A stretch of DNA of 64,000 nucleotides from Ectopseudomonas guguanensis (GCF_900104265.1 NZ_FNJJ01000015.1:62001-126000); one strand, 5' to 3'. Shown: positions 54,155-62,646, counted from the stretch's first letter. Notes: a model not told the origin generated them from the letters alone. Numbers and translations: made by a program.

Positions 54155-54385
54155 AAAAGAGGCCGTCAACACGGCTAATGCTGTTCACTTAAGAAACGGT
54201 CGAGCTCGATCAGTCCCCTCGCCCCTCTGGGGAGAGGGTTAGGGCGGGCCGCGTTCGGAGAGGGGGAAATGGCAGTTTTGTGGTGTCTTCTGCCCTCTCC
54301 CCCAGCCCCTCTCCCATAAATGGGAGAGGGGAGCCAAACGTGTGCAACCTTAAGGGAACAGCATTACGTCAACACGGCCTCTTTT
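54155..54385 (+). terminator. tctA terminator split by a MITE-like insertion
   Basis: The flanks read AAAAGAGGC before the left copy and CTCTTTTGGG after the right copy of the 12-bp direct repeat CGTCAACACGGC. Removing the element and one repeat copy gives the perfect hairpin AAAAGAGGCCGT - CAAC - ACGGCCTCTTTT with a T-tract end. So the element entered the loop of the terminator; the two stem arms are now separated by about 200 bases. Confidence 0.85.
54176..54366. mobile_element. 191-bp MITE-like element with 18-bp TIRs and 12-bp direct repeats
   Basis: Left end TAATGCTGTTCACTTAAG and right end CTTAAGGGAACAGCATTA are inverted repeats with one mismatch. The direct repeat CGTCAACACGGC flanks it at 54164-54175 and 54367-54378, consistent with a target-site duplication. 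The interior is palindromic (CCCCTCTCCCATAAATGGG-AGAGGGG) and noncoding. A near-identical copy lies at 20007-20192 and a partial one at 58982-59090. Confidence 0.85.
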
Positions 54386-54607
54386 GGGTTCTTCGCATAT
54401 TTTGGGGAAAGTGCGGGTGGACGCCGGACTGGCAATAACGTGTTAGCTGTCGATGACTTGGCACTATCCGTTAGCGTGTCGCCTTACCTGACGGATTTCG
54501 CCCCTTACGGGCGAATCAAGGTGTGGCGCCCGAAAGGGGCGAAGCTTAACGCCCTATCGGGGTGTCCAGAATCATTGAGCCACAACACTCTCGAGCACGT
54601 TCAACCA
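54386..54607. other. unassigned 220-bp segment downstream of tctA
   Basis: No gene with a credible start or family match. It begins GGGTTCTTCGCATATTTTGG and has small inverted repeats such as GATTTCGCCC / GGGCGAATC (54499-54518 area). Composition is less GC-rich than the surrounding genes. It could be the worn remnant of an insertion sequence, but I cannot identify one. Confidence 0.4.
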
Positions 54608-54639
54608 GGAGGAACGCATAAGCGTTGGCGTTCCTCCTG
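54608..54639 (-). terminator. hairpin after the talarate dehydratase gene
   Basis: An 11-bp perfect stem AGGAGGAACGC / GCGTTCCTCCT with a 10-base loop, twelve bases beyond the stop codon on the minus strand. The T-tract is poor (GGTTG), so it is a likely but weak terminator or a 3'-end stabiliser. Confidence 0.55.
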
Positions 54640-54650
54640 TCCCGCCATGA

Positions 54651-55805
54651 TCAGCCGCGTTTGCCAACCTCCGCCTGCTGCACCGTCCAGCCGGCCACCT
54701 GCTCGCTCAGGCTCAGGCCAAGGCCCGGACGGGTCGGCACCAGCATGCGCCCGTCGCGAATCTCCAGGCGCTCGTTGAACAGCGGCTCCAGCCATTCGAA
54801 ATGCTCGACCCAGGGCTCACGCGTATGGTTGGCGGCCAGGTGCACGTGCAGCTCCATGGCGAAGTGCGGCGCCAGGGTCATGCCGGCCTGCTCGGCCAGC
54901 GCCTGCACGCGCAGGTATGGGGTGATGCCGCCGACGCGCGGCGCATCGGGCATAAGGAAGTCGGCGCCGCGCTGGCGAATGAACTCCCAGTGCTCGGCCG
55001 GGCTGGTGAGCATCTCGCCGGTGGCGATCGGCGTATCGAACTGACGCACCAGCTCGGCATGGCCTTCGGCGTCGTAGCAGTCCAGCGGCTCCTCGATCCA
55101 GATCAGGTCGAAGGACTCCAGGCGCCGGCACATGCGCCGCGCGGTCGGGCGATCCCATTGCTGGTTGGCATCAACCATCAGCGGGAAGCTCTCGCCCAGA
55201 TGCTCACGCACGGTGCTGACACGGTGGATATCCAGCGCCCAGTCGGGCTGGCCGACCTTGAGTTTGATGCCGCCGATGCCCTTCTCGCGGGACAGGTCGG
55301 TGTTCTTCAGCAACTGATCGAGCGGTGTATGCAGGAAGCCACCCGAAGTGTTGTAGCAACGCACCGAATCGCGGTGACTGCCGAGCAGGCGCGCCAGCGA
55401 CAGACCGGCGCGGCGCGCCTTGAGGTCCCAAAGGGCGACGTCGAAGGCGCCGATGGCCTGGGTCGCCAGACCGCTGCGGCCGACCGAGGCGCTGGCCCAA
55501 CACAGCTTGTCCCAGAGCCTGGCGATATCGCTGGGGTTCTCGCCGATCAGGTTCGGCGCGACTTCCAGGGCATGGGCGAACTGGCCGGCACCGCCGGCGC
55601 GCTTGGAGTAGCTGAAACCCAGGCCGCGGTGACCGTCCCGGGTCTCGATCTCGGCGATCAGGATGGCGATCTCGGTCATCGGCTTCTGCCGGCCAGTGAG
55701 CACCTTGGCATCGCTGATCGGATTGGCCAGCGGCAGCGCTACCGAGCGCAGGCTCAGCCAGGCAATGCGGTCGTCGTCGGCACATGGGGTGGCGTTATCG
55801 GTCAT
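54651..55805 (-). CDS. L-talarate/galactarate dehydratase (enolase superfamily)
   Basis: A 384-residue enzyme of the mandelate-racemase subgroup. Putative active-site residues are Lys181 and Lys183 (GIKLKVGQP), Asp212 and Asn214 (VDANQQW), Glu238 (IEEPLD), Glu264 (TGEML) and His314 (APHFAMELH). These seven positions are each exactly 14 lower than the TalrD/GalrD residues I recall (Lys195, Lys197, Asp226, Asn228, Glu252, Glu278, His328), a strong argument for that function. GAGGAAG precedes the ATG. It is convergent with the tct operon and supplies a third route into 5-dehydro-4-deoxyglucarate. Confidence 0.88.
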   Translation of the reverse strand: MTDNATPCADDDRIAWLSLRSVALPLANPISDAKVLTGRQKPMTEIAILIAEIETRDGHRGLGFSYSKRAGGAGQFAHALEVAPNLIGENPSDIARLWDKLCWASASVGRSGLATQAIGAFDVALWDLKARRAGLSLARLLGSHRDSVRCYNTSGGFLHTPLDQLLKNTDLSREKGIGGIKLKVGQPDWALDIHRVSTVREHLGESFPLMVDANQQWDRPTARRMCRRLESFDLIWIEEPLDCYDAEGHAELVRQFDTPIATGEMLTSPAEHWEFIRQRGADFLMPDAPRVGGITPYLRVQALAEQAGMTLAPHFAMELHVHLAANHTREPWVEHFEWLEPLFNERLEIRDGRMLVPTRPGLGLSLSEQVAGWTVQQAEVGKRG

Positions 55806-56031
55806 GGCGTCTTCCTCGAAGTGAAGTTCGGCGCCCCCGATGGGCTGCCGAACGCTGGACAACCCGAGCCAGACTATGATGATTGCGCAATCATTCAAGC
55901 CGCAGAATCTGTAAAGGCTGGTCTGGTGCTAGCCATATGGCACCACTCGTCTAGACATTTCACAAATCTGCAATATTCACCGTCTACGCTGAAGTGTGTC
56001 CCGCCACGCCTGGCTTTCGAGGCCTCCCATC
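55806..56031. promoter_or_regulatory. divergent promoter region, talarate dehydratase / chemoreceptor
   Basis: This 226-bp gap holds an inverted repeat TGGTGC / GCACCA (55924-55945) with the palindrome CCATATGG inside its spacer. Either gene could be controlled from here. No small gene is seen. Confidence 0.45.
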
Positions 56032-57657
56032 ATGTTCCTGCAAAAATCCCTGCGCGCGCAGATTCTCGCCCTGCTCGGCGGCAGTCTGGCGCTGATTCTG
56101 ATCACCGCCCTGGCCTGTTTCAGCTTTCTTTCCAGCGGCATCCAGTCCTATCGTGGCCTGCTCGACGGGCCATTGGAGTCCTCACGGCTGATCGACGCAG
56201 CCAACGTCGAATTCAAGATTCAGGTGCAGGAATGGAAGAACGTCCTGCTGCGCGGCCAGGACAGCGCCAACCTGCAACGCTACTGGAGCCAGTTCGAGGC
56301 GCAGGAGCGCAAGGTACAGGACATCCTCGGTCAGCTGACTCAGGTGGCCGCAGCCGACCCGGCCCTTAGGACTCAGGTCGAGCGCCTGCGCAGCGAGCAT
56401 CAGGCGCTTGGCGGCAACTACCGCAAGGGCCGCGATGCCTTCGTCGCTGCGGGCGCCGATGCCCAGGCTGGCGACGCTGCGGTCAAGGGCATCGACCGCG
56501 CCACCAGCGAGCAGATGAGCGCGCTGGTCGAACAGTTGCGCCAGAACAGCCTGAACCAGGCCGAAGAGATCAATGCCAGCGCCGCACGCACCATTCTTCT
56601 CGGCACCATCGTGATGCTGTCCGCGGCGCTGGTCATCGCCGTGTTCAGCCTGTGGCTGGTCAATCGCAACCTGATCATCCCCATCCGCCACCTTATCGGC
56701 CATGTCGATCAGCTCAGCCATGGTCGCTTCGGCCAGCGGGTGGAAAGCAACCGCCAGGATGAGCTGGGCCTGCTGGCACGTGCAGCGAACACCCTGCGCG
56801 ACTTTCTTGCCAGTACCAGCGAGCGCCTGCACCAGAGCACGCAGAACCTCGACAGTGCCAGCAACGAGCTCAACGCCATCGCCTCGCGCATGACCGAGGG
56901 GGTCAGCGAGCAGTTCGAGCGCACCGACCAGGTCGCCACGGCGATGCACGAGATGTCCGCCACGGCGCAGGAGGTGGCGCGCCATGCCGCCGACGCCGCG
57001 CATGCGGCCAACGATGCCGACGACTCGGCTCGCCAGGGCAGCACGGTGATGCAGTCGACCATCGCCACCATCACCGACATCCGCGGCGAGATTGCCAACA
57101 CGGCAGAAGTGATCCGTCGCCTGGAAAGCGACAGCGGGCGCATCGGCAAGGTGCTGGAGGTAATTCGCGGCATCGCCGAACAGACCAACCTGCTGGCGCT
57201 CAATGCTGCCATCGAGGCGGCGCGAGCCGGCGAGCAGGGCCGCGGCTTCGCCGTGGTGGCCGACGAGGTGCGCACCCTGGCGCAGCGCACTGCCGAGTCC
57301 ACCGCCGAAATCAACCAGATCATCGACACCGTGCAGACCGGCGCGCTGAATGCCGTGCGCGCCATCGAGAGCGGCCAGCAGCGCAGCGAGCAGGGCGTCA
57401 CCCAGGTCACCGAGGCCGGCGCCATGCTGCAGCGCATCACCGAGGCGGTGGAAGCCATACGCGATATGAACCAGCAGATCGCCACCGCCGCCGAGGAGCA
57501 GACCTCGGTGGCCGAGGACATATCGCGCAACCTCACCGAGCTGACCGCCATCGCCAGCGCCAACCAGGACAACGTTGAGCGCACGCAAAAGGCCAGCCGC
57601 AACCTGCACGACATGTCCGGGCAACTGGGCGAAGTGACCCGTCGCCTGGGCGCCTGA
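56032..57657 (+). CDS. methyl-accepting chemotaxis protein
   Basis: A 541-residue chemoreceptor. Transmembrane helix 1 (ILALLGGSLALILITALACFSFL, near 9-31) and helix 2 (TILLGTIVMLSAALVIAVFSLWLV, near 188-211) flank a periplasmic ligand domain of about 150 residues, all-helical and of four-helix-bundle size. HAMP follows (NRNLIIPIRHLIGHVDQLSHGRFGQRV), then the cytoplasmic signalling domain with the hairpin tip EQTNLLALNAAIEAARAGEQGRGFAVVADEVR. No C-terminal CheR-binding pentapeptide is seen. The neighbouring hexarate genes suggest, but do not prove, a sugar-acid ligand. Confidence 0.93.
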   Translation: MFLQKSLRAQILALLGGSLALILITALACFSFLSSGIQSYRGLLDGPLESSRLIDAANVEFKIQVQEWKNVLLRGQDSANLQRYWSQFEAQERKVQDILGQLTQVAAADPALRTQVERLRSEHQALGGNYRKGRDAFVAAGADAQAGDAAVKGIDRATSEQMSALVEQLRQNSLNQAEEINASAARTILLGTIVMLSAALVIAVFSLWLVNRNLIIPIRHLIGHVDQLSHGRFGQRVESNRQDELGLLARAANTLRDFLASTSERLHQSTQNLDSASNELNAIASRMTEGVSEQFERTDQVATAMHEMSATAQEVARHAADAAHAANDADDSARQGSTVMQSTIATITDIRGEIANTAEVIRRLESDSGRIGKVLEVIRGIAEQTNLLALNAAIEAARAGEQGRGFAVVADEVRTLAQRTAESTAEINQIIDTVQTGALNAVRAIESGQQRSEQGVTQVTEAGAMLQRITEAVEAIRDMNQQIATAAEEQTSVAEDISRNLTELTAIASANQDNVERTQKASRNLHDMSGQLGEVTRRLGA

Positions 57658-57799
57658 CCCCGGCAGAACACCGGCACAGGGAAGTGCCATCACAGTGCGA
57701 TCATCGATAAAACGGCGCTTTGACAGCAGCGAAAACTGGCACTAAGGTGCCTCTCTTGCCTATTCCCAGGCCCCTCCCCGCTTGCCAAGGAAACGGAAT

Positions 57800-58945
57800 A
57801 TGTTGCTCCGTCGCATGCTCATCATGCTCGGCGTGGTGCTCGTTGTGGTGCTCGCCCTCGCCGCCTACAAAGGCTTCTCCATTTACCAGCAGATCCAGAT
57901 GTTCTCGGCGCCGCAGCCGGCCATCAGCGTGTCCGCCGCCCTGGCCGAAGAGCAGCCCTGGCAGGGCCGCCTGCCGGCCATCGGCACGCTCAAGGCCTAT
58001 CAGGGCGTGGACCTGGCCGCCGAAGTGGACGGCATCGTCAGCGAGGTGCTGTTCGAATCCGGTCAGAAGGTGCGCCTCGGCCAGCCGCTGATCCAGCTCG
58101 ACAGCGAGGTGGAACGCGCCAACCTGGCCACTGCCGAAGCCGTACTCAGCCTGGCGCGCGTCGAGTTCGAGCGTGGCCGCAGCCTGGTCAGCCGGCAGAA
58201 TATTTCCAAGAGCGAGTTCGACCGCCTCAATGCCGAGCTGCTCAAGGCCCAGGCGACGGTATCGCAACTCAGGGCTCAACTCGGCAAGAAGCGCGTCCTC
58301 GCGCCGTTCTCCGGCACCATCGGCATTCGTCAGGTGGACACCGGCGACTACCTCTCGCCGGGCGCCGCCATCGCCACCCTGCAGGACCTGTCGCGCCTGC
58401 ACGTCGACTTCTTCCTGCCCGAGCAGCGTTCACCGCAGCTGCAGGTCGGTCAGCCGGTACGGCTGAGCGTCGCCGCCTACCCGGGCGAGCAGTTCGCAGG
58501 TCGTATCGCCGCGATCAACCCCAAGGTGGAGAACGAAACCCGCAACCTGCAGGTGCGCGCCACCCTGGACAACCCGGACGAGAAGCTGCTGCCAGGCATG
58601 TTCGCCAATCTGGAAGTGCTGCTGCCGGGCGACGAGACGAAGATCGTGGTGCCGGAAACCGCCATTACCTACACCCTGTATGGCAACTCGGTGTACGTGG
58701 TGAAGGAGAAGCAGGATAACGACGGCAAGGCGCTCAAGGATGCAGACGGCAACACCCAGCTGACCGTCGAGCGGCGCTTCGTCGAGACCGGCGAGCGGCG
58801 TGCCGGCCGCGTGGTGATCGTCAAGGGCCTGCAGGCTGGCGAGCAGGTGGTCACCTCCGGCCAGCTCAAGCTGGATAACGGCGCCCACGTCGAGGTAGTC
58901 GAGGATCCGGCGCTGGCGATCCAGGCTGGCGCAACCGGGCAATAA
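57800..58945 (+). CDS. RND efflux membrane-fusion protein (MexH-like)
   Basis: A 381-residue periplasmic adaptor. An N-terminal membrane anchor (MLIMLGVVLVVVLALAAYKGF) without a lipobox is followed by the biotinyl-lipoyl halves (GVDLAAEVDGIVSEVLFESGQKVRLGQPLIQLDS and APFSGTIGIRQVDTGDYLSPGA), a helical hairpin and the beta-barrel and membrane-proximal domains. The ATG after AAGGAAACGGAAT is chosen. It is separated from the RND permease by 198 bp that contain a repeat fragment. Confidence 0.92.
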   Translation: MLLRRMLIMLGVVLVVVLALAAYKGFSIYQQIQMFSAPQPAISVSAALAEEQPWQGRLPAIGTLKAYQGVDLAAEVDGIVSEVLFESGQKVRLGQPLIQLDSEVERANLATAEAVLSLARVEFERGRSLVSRQNISKSEFDRLNAELLKAQATVSQLRAQLGKKRVLAPFSGTIGIRQVDTGDYLSPGAAIATLQDLSRLHVDFFLPEQRSPQLQVGQPVRLSVAAYPGEQFAGRIAAINPKVENETRNLQVRATLDNPDEKLLPGMFANLEVLLPGDETKIVVPETAITYTLYGNSVYVVKEKQDNDGKALKDADGNTQLTVERRFVETGERRAGRVVIVKGLQAGEQVVTSGQLKLDNGAHVEVVEDPALAIQAGATGQ

Positions 58946-58981
58946 CGCCCGCGTCCAGTTGTAAAGGTTCAACCCAGCATC

Positions 58982-59090
58982 GGCCGAACGCGATCAGTCC
59001 CCTCTCCCCTCTGGGGAGAGGGTTAGGGAGAAGGGAAACGGGCAGTCAAACCGCCCTCTCCTCCAGCCCCACAAAGAAGTGGGGCGCAAA
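58982..59090. repeat. partial copy of the MITE-like repeat inside the RND operon
   Basis: CGAACGCGATCAGTCCCCTC ... GGGGAGAGGGTTAGGG matches the interior of the elements at 20007 and 54176, but neither terminal inverted repeat is present and the right part differs. It ends in its own hairpin GCCCCAC / GTGGGGC (59066-59085), between the adaptor and the pump genes. Confidence 0.7.
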
Positions 59091-59143
59091 ACGCGCACAA
59101 CTGCTGATAGACAGGCCGCCGCAGGGCGGCCAAGGAAATTTCC

Positions 59144-62100
59144 ATGGCATTTACCGATCCCTTCATCCGCCGCCCGGTGCTGGCCACCGTGGTCAGCCTA
59201 CTGATCGTCCTGCTCGGTTTCCAGGCGTTCAGCAAGCTCAGCATCCGCCAGTATCCGCAGATGGAGAACGCCCTGATCACGGTGACCACCGCCTACCCCG
59301 GTGCCAACGCCGAAACCATTCAGGGCTATATCACCCAACCGCTGCAGCAGAGCCTGGCCAGCGCCGAAGGCATCGACTACATGACCTCGTCGAGCCAGCA
59401 GAACCTGTCGACCATCTCCATCTATGCACGCATCGGCGCCAACAGTGACCGCCTGTTCACCGAGCTGCTGGCCAAGGCCAACGAGGTGAAGAACCAGCTG
59501 CCGCAGGACGCCGAGGACCCGGTGCTGTCCAAGGAAGCGGCCGACGCCTCGGCGCTGATGTACGTCAGCTTCTACAGCGACGAGCTGTCCAACCCGCAGA
59601 TTACCGACTATCTCTCCAGGGTGATCCAGCCCAAGCTGGCCACCCTGCCCGGCATGGCCGAGGCGCAGATTCTCGGCAACCAGGTGTTCGCCATGCGCCT
59701 GTGGCTGGACCCGGTGAAAATGGCTGCCTACGGCGTCACCGCCGGCGATCTCAACGAGGCAGTGCGCAAGTACAACTTCCTCTCCGCCGCTGGCGAGGTG
59801 AAGGGGCAGTACGTGGTCACCAGCATCAACGCCAGCACCGACCTGAAATCGGTCGAGGCCTTCGGCGCCATTCCGGTGAAGACGGTGGGTGACACCCGCG
59901 TGCTGGTGCGCGACATCGCCCGGGTGGAAATGGGCGCGGCCAACTACGACTCGATCAGCTCCTTCGATGGCATTCCGTCGGTGTACATCGCCATCAAGGG
60001 CACGCCGAGCGCCAACCCGCTGGACGTGATCAAGGAAGTGCGCGCGGCCATGCCCGAGCTGGAGGCGCAACTGCCGCCGAACCTCAAGGTGGCCATCGCC
60101 TACGACGCCACCCTGTTCATCCAGGCCTCCATCGACGAAGTGGTCAAGACCCTGGCCGAGGCGGTGCTGATCGTCATCGTCGTGGTGTTCCTGTTCCTCG
60201 GCGCGTTCCGCTCGGTGCTGATCCCGGTGATCACCATCCCGCTGTCGATGATCGGCGTCTTGTTCTTCATGCAGCTGATGGGCTACTCGATCAACCTGCT
60301 GACCCTGCTGGCGATGGTATTGGCCATCGGCCTGGTGGTGGACGACGCCATCGTCGTCGTAGAGAACATCCACCGCCATATCGAGGAGGGCAAGACGCCG
60401 TTCGATGCCGCCATCGAAGGCGCGCGCGAGATCGCCGTGCCGGTGGTGTCGATGACCATCACCCTGGCCGCGGTGTACGCCCCCATCGGCTTCCTCGAAG
60501 GCCTGACCGGCGCGCTGTTCAAGGAGTTCGCCCTGACCCTGGCCGGCGCGGTGATCATCTCCGGCATCGTTGCCCTGACCCTGTCGCCGATGATGTGCGC
60601 CAAGCTGCTGCGCCATGACGAGAATCCCTCGGGCCTGGCCCACCGCCTGGACATGATCTTCGACCGGCTCAAGCAGCGTTACCAGAAGATGCTCCACGGC
60701 ACCCTCGATACCCGCCCGGTGGTGGTGGTGTTCGGTGTGATCGTCATGGCGCTGATTCCGCTGCTGCTGTCCTTCACCCAGAGCGAGCTGGCGCCCGAGG
60801 AAGACCAGGGCATCGTGTTCCTCTTCGCCAACGCGCCGCAGCCGACCAACCTCGACTACGTCAACGCCTACACCGACCAGTTCGTGGAGATATTCAAGAG
60901 CTTCCCCGAGTACTACTCCTCGTTCCAGATCAACGGCTTCGACGGTGTGCAGTCGGGTATCGGCGGCTTTCTGCTGACACCGTGGAACGAGCGCGAGCGC
61001 ACGCAGATGGAGATACTTCCCGAGGTGCAGGCCAAGCTCAACCACATTCCCGGCCTGCAGATCTTCGGCTTCAACCTGCCCTCGCTGCCGGGCACCGGCG
61101 AGGGCCTGCCGTTCCAGTTCGTGATCAATACGCCGAACGACTACGAGTCGCTGCTGCAGGTGGCCGAACGGGTCAAGGCACGCGCGCAGGAGTCGGGCAA
61201 GTTCGCCTTCCTCAATATCGACCTGGCCTTCGACAAGCCGGAAATCGTGGTCGACATCGACCGCGAGAAAGCCGCGCAGATGGGCGTATCCATGGAAGAC
61301 CTGGGCGTCACCCTGGCCAGCCTGCTCGGCGAAGGCGAGATCAACCGCTTCACCATCGACGGGCGCAGCTACAAGGTGATCGCCCAGGTCGAGCGCGCCT
61401 ATCGCGACAATCCGGGCTGGCTGGACAACTACCACGTGCGCAGCGAAAGCGGTGCCATGGTGCCGCTGGGCACCCTGATCAGCCTCAGCGACCGCGCGCG
61501 GCCGACCAAGCTCAAGCAGTTCCAGCAGCTCAACTCGGCGATCATCGAGGGCGTGGCCATCGTCAGCCAGGGCGAGGCGATCGACACCATCACCGCCATC
61601 GCCCGCGAGGAAGCGCCGCGCGGCTACAGCTTCGACTACGCCGGCGCCTCGCGGCAGTACATCCAGGAAGGCAGCGCGCTGTTCGTCACCTTCGCCCTGG
61701 CCCTGGCGATCATCTTCCTGGTGCTGGCCGCGCAGTTCGAGAGCTTCCGCGACCCGCTGGTGATCCTGGTCACCGTGCCGCTGTCGATCTGCGGCGCGCT
61801 GGTGCCGATCTTCCTCGGTTTCTCCACCATGAACATCTACACCCAGGTGGGCCTGGTGACGCTGATCGGCCTGATCAGCAAGCACGGCATCCTCATCGTC
61901 GAATTCGCCAACCAGCTGCGCCACGAAAAGGGCCTGCCGCTGCGCGAGGCCATCGAGGAAGCGGCGGCCATTCGCCTGCGCCCGGTGCTGATGACCACCG
62001 CGGCGATGGTGTTCGGCATGGTGCCGCTGATCCTCGCCAGCGGCGCCGGTGCGGTGAGCCGCTTCGACATCGGCCTGGTGATCGCCACCGGCATGAGCGT

Positions 62101-62203
62101 CGGCACGCTGTTCACCCTGTTCGTCCTGCCCTGCGTCTACAGCCTGCTGGCCAAGCCGGATGCCGAACCGCGGGAACAAGCGCAGACCGTGCCCGCCCAT
62201 TGA
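59144..62203 (+). CDS. RND efflux pump permease (MexI-like, HAE1 family)
   Basis: A 1019-residue inner-membrane proton/drug antiporter with 12 helices and two large periplasmic loops. MAFTDPFIRRPVLATVVSLLIVLLG, the TM4 proton-relay segment LAIGLVVDDAIVVVENIHRHIEEG (paired Asp), APIGFLEGLTG and LIGLISKHGILIVEFANQLR are all typical. The N-terminus and loop phrases resemble MexI. Only adaptor and pump are encoded here; no outer-membrane factor follows, so the trimeric system must borrow a channel encoded elsewhere. GGCCAAGGAAAT precedes the ATG. Confidence 0.94.
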   Translation: MAFTDPFIRRPVLATVVSLLIVLLGFQAFSKLSIRQYPQMENALITVTTAYPGANAETIQGYITQPLQQSLASAEGIDYMTSSSQQNLSTISIYARIGANSDRLFTELLAKANEVKNQLPQDAEDPVLSKEAADASALMYVSFYSDELSNPQITDYLSRVIQPKLATLPGMAEAQILGNQVFAMRLWLDPVKMAAYGVTAGDLNEAVRKYNFLSAAGEVKGQYVVTSINASTDLKSVEAFGAIPVKTVGDTRVLVRDIARVEMGAANYDSISSFDGIPSVYIAIKGTPSANPLDVIKEVRAAMPELEAQLPPNLKVAIAYDATLFIQASIDEVVKTLAEAVLIVIVVVFLFLGAFRSVLIPVITIPLSMIGVLFFMQLMGYSINLLTLLAMVLAIGLVVDDAIVVVENIHRHIEEGKTPFDAAIEGAREIAVPVVSMTITLAAVYAPIGFLEGLTGALFKEFALTLAGAVIISGIVALTLSPMMCAKLLRHDENPSGLAHRLDMIFDRLKQRYQKMLHGTLDTRPVVVVFGVIVMALIPLLLSFTQSELAPEEDQGIVFLFANAPQPTNLDYVNAYTDQFVEIFKSFPEYYSSFQINGFDGVQSGIGGFLLTPWNERERTQMEILPEVQAKLNHIPGLQIFGFNLPSLPGTGEGLPFQFVINTPNDYESLLQVAERVKARAQESGKFAFLNIDLAFDKPEIVVDIDREKAAQMGVSMEDLGVTLASLLGEGEINRFTIDGRSYKVIAQVERAYRDNPGWLDNYHVRSESGAMVPLGTLISLSDRARPTKLKQFQQLNSAIIEGVAIVSQGEAIDTITAIAREEAPRGYSFDYAGASRQYIQEGSALFVTFALALAIIFLVLAAQFESFRDPLVILVTVPLSICGALVPIFLGFSTMNIYTQVGLVTLIGLISKHGILIVEFANQLRHEKGLPLREAIEEAAAIRLRPVLMTTAAMVFGMVPLILASGAGAVSRFDIGLVIATGMSVGTLFTLFVLPCVYSLLAKPDAEPREQAQTVPAH

Positions 62204-62216
62204 GCAGTGCTCGCTC

Positions 62217-62268
62217 GTAGGGTGCGCCGCGCGCACCGCCTCTCCGACATATCGGAAGCGGTGCGCAC
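62217..62268. repeat. REP-like inverted repeat (GTAGGGTGCGCC type)
   Basis: CGTAGGGTGCGCCGCGCGCACCGC faces GCGGTGCGCAC around a short spacer with CTCCGACATATCGGA, itself a small palindrome. Same family as the repeat at 28491-28576; located 14 bp after the RND permease stop. Confidence 0.85.
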
Positions 62269-62403
62269 AACCCCGGCGCCTCCACGACATCCCGCGGCAA
62301 AACCTCCCCGGACAGGCAAACGACAGAAGGTCGCAATTAACCCTTGCTATTTATGTAATAGGAATTATTCTCAGTTACGTAACGACGGCCAAGGAGACCT
62401 GCC

Positions 62404-62631
62404 ATGACCTACCTGATCGATGCCTGGCTGGACCGCCCGCATCCCTATCTGCGCATCCTCAACCGCGAAACCGGCGAGGTCTGCGCCATGCTCGAAGAAG
62501 AAGCCCTGGACGAGTTGCGTGACCAGGGCGACCTTGACCTGCACGAGCTCAGCTCCAGCGAACCCATCGTGCTCAAGGAGCTGGTGCGCAGCCTGTTCCT
62601 GTACTGCTACGCACGTGCCTTGCGGCCCTGA
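62404..62631 (+). CDS. small conserved hypothetical protein
   Basis: A 75-residue acidic protein with an excellent ribosome-binding site (AAGGAGA). The sequence ends in a hydrophobic patch (VRSLFLYCYARALRP) and has one cluster of acidic residues (EEEALDELRDQGDLDLHEL). I recognise no domain; proteins of this type recur in Pseudomonas. The 200 bp upstream contain an AT-rich stretch (about 62335-62385) likely to be its promoter. Palindromic repeats of the same family lie on both sides. Confidence 0.72.
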   Translation: MTYLIDAWLDRPHPYLRILNRETGEVCAMLEEEALDELRDQGDLDLHELSSSEPIVLKELVRSLFLYCYARALRP

Positions 62632-62646
62632 ACAGAACCGCAGCAG

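Noticed and set aside
54320..54778. 152-codon plus-strand ORF after tctA
   Set aside because: It runs from the repeat element through the orphan segment into the antisense of the talarate dehydratase; not a coherent protein.
59198..62290. 1030-codon minus-strand frame opposite the RND permease
   Set aside because: His/Asp/Gln-rich shadow of a high-GC gene; no start signal and no family resemblance.
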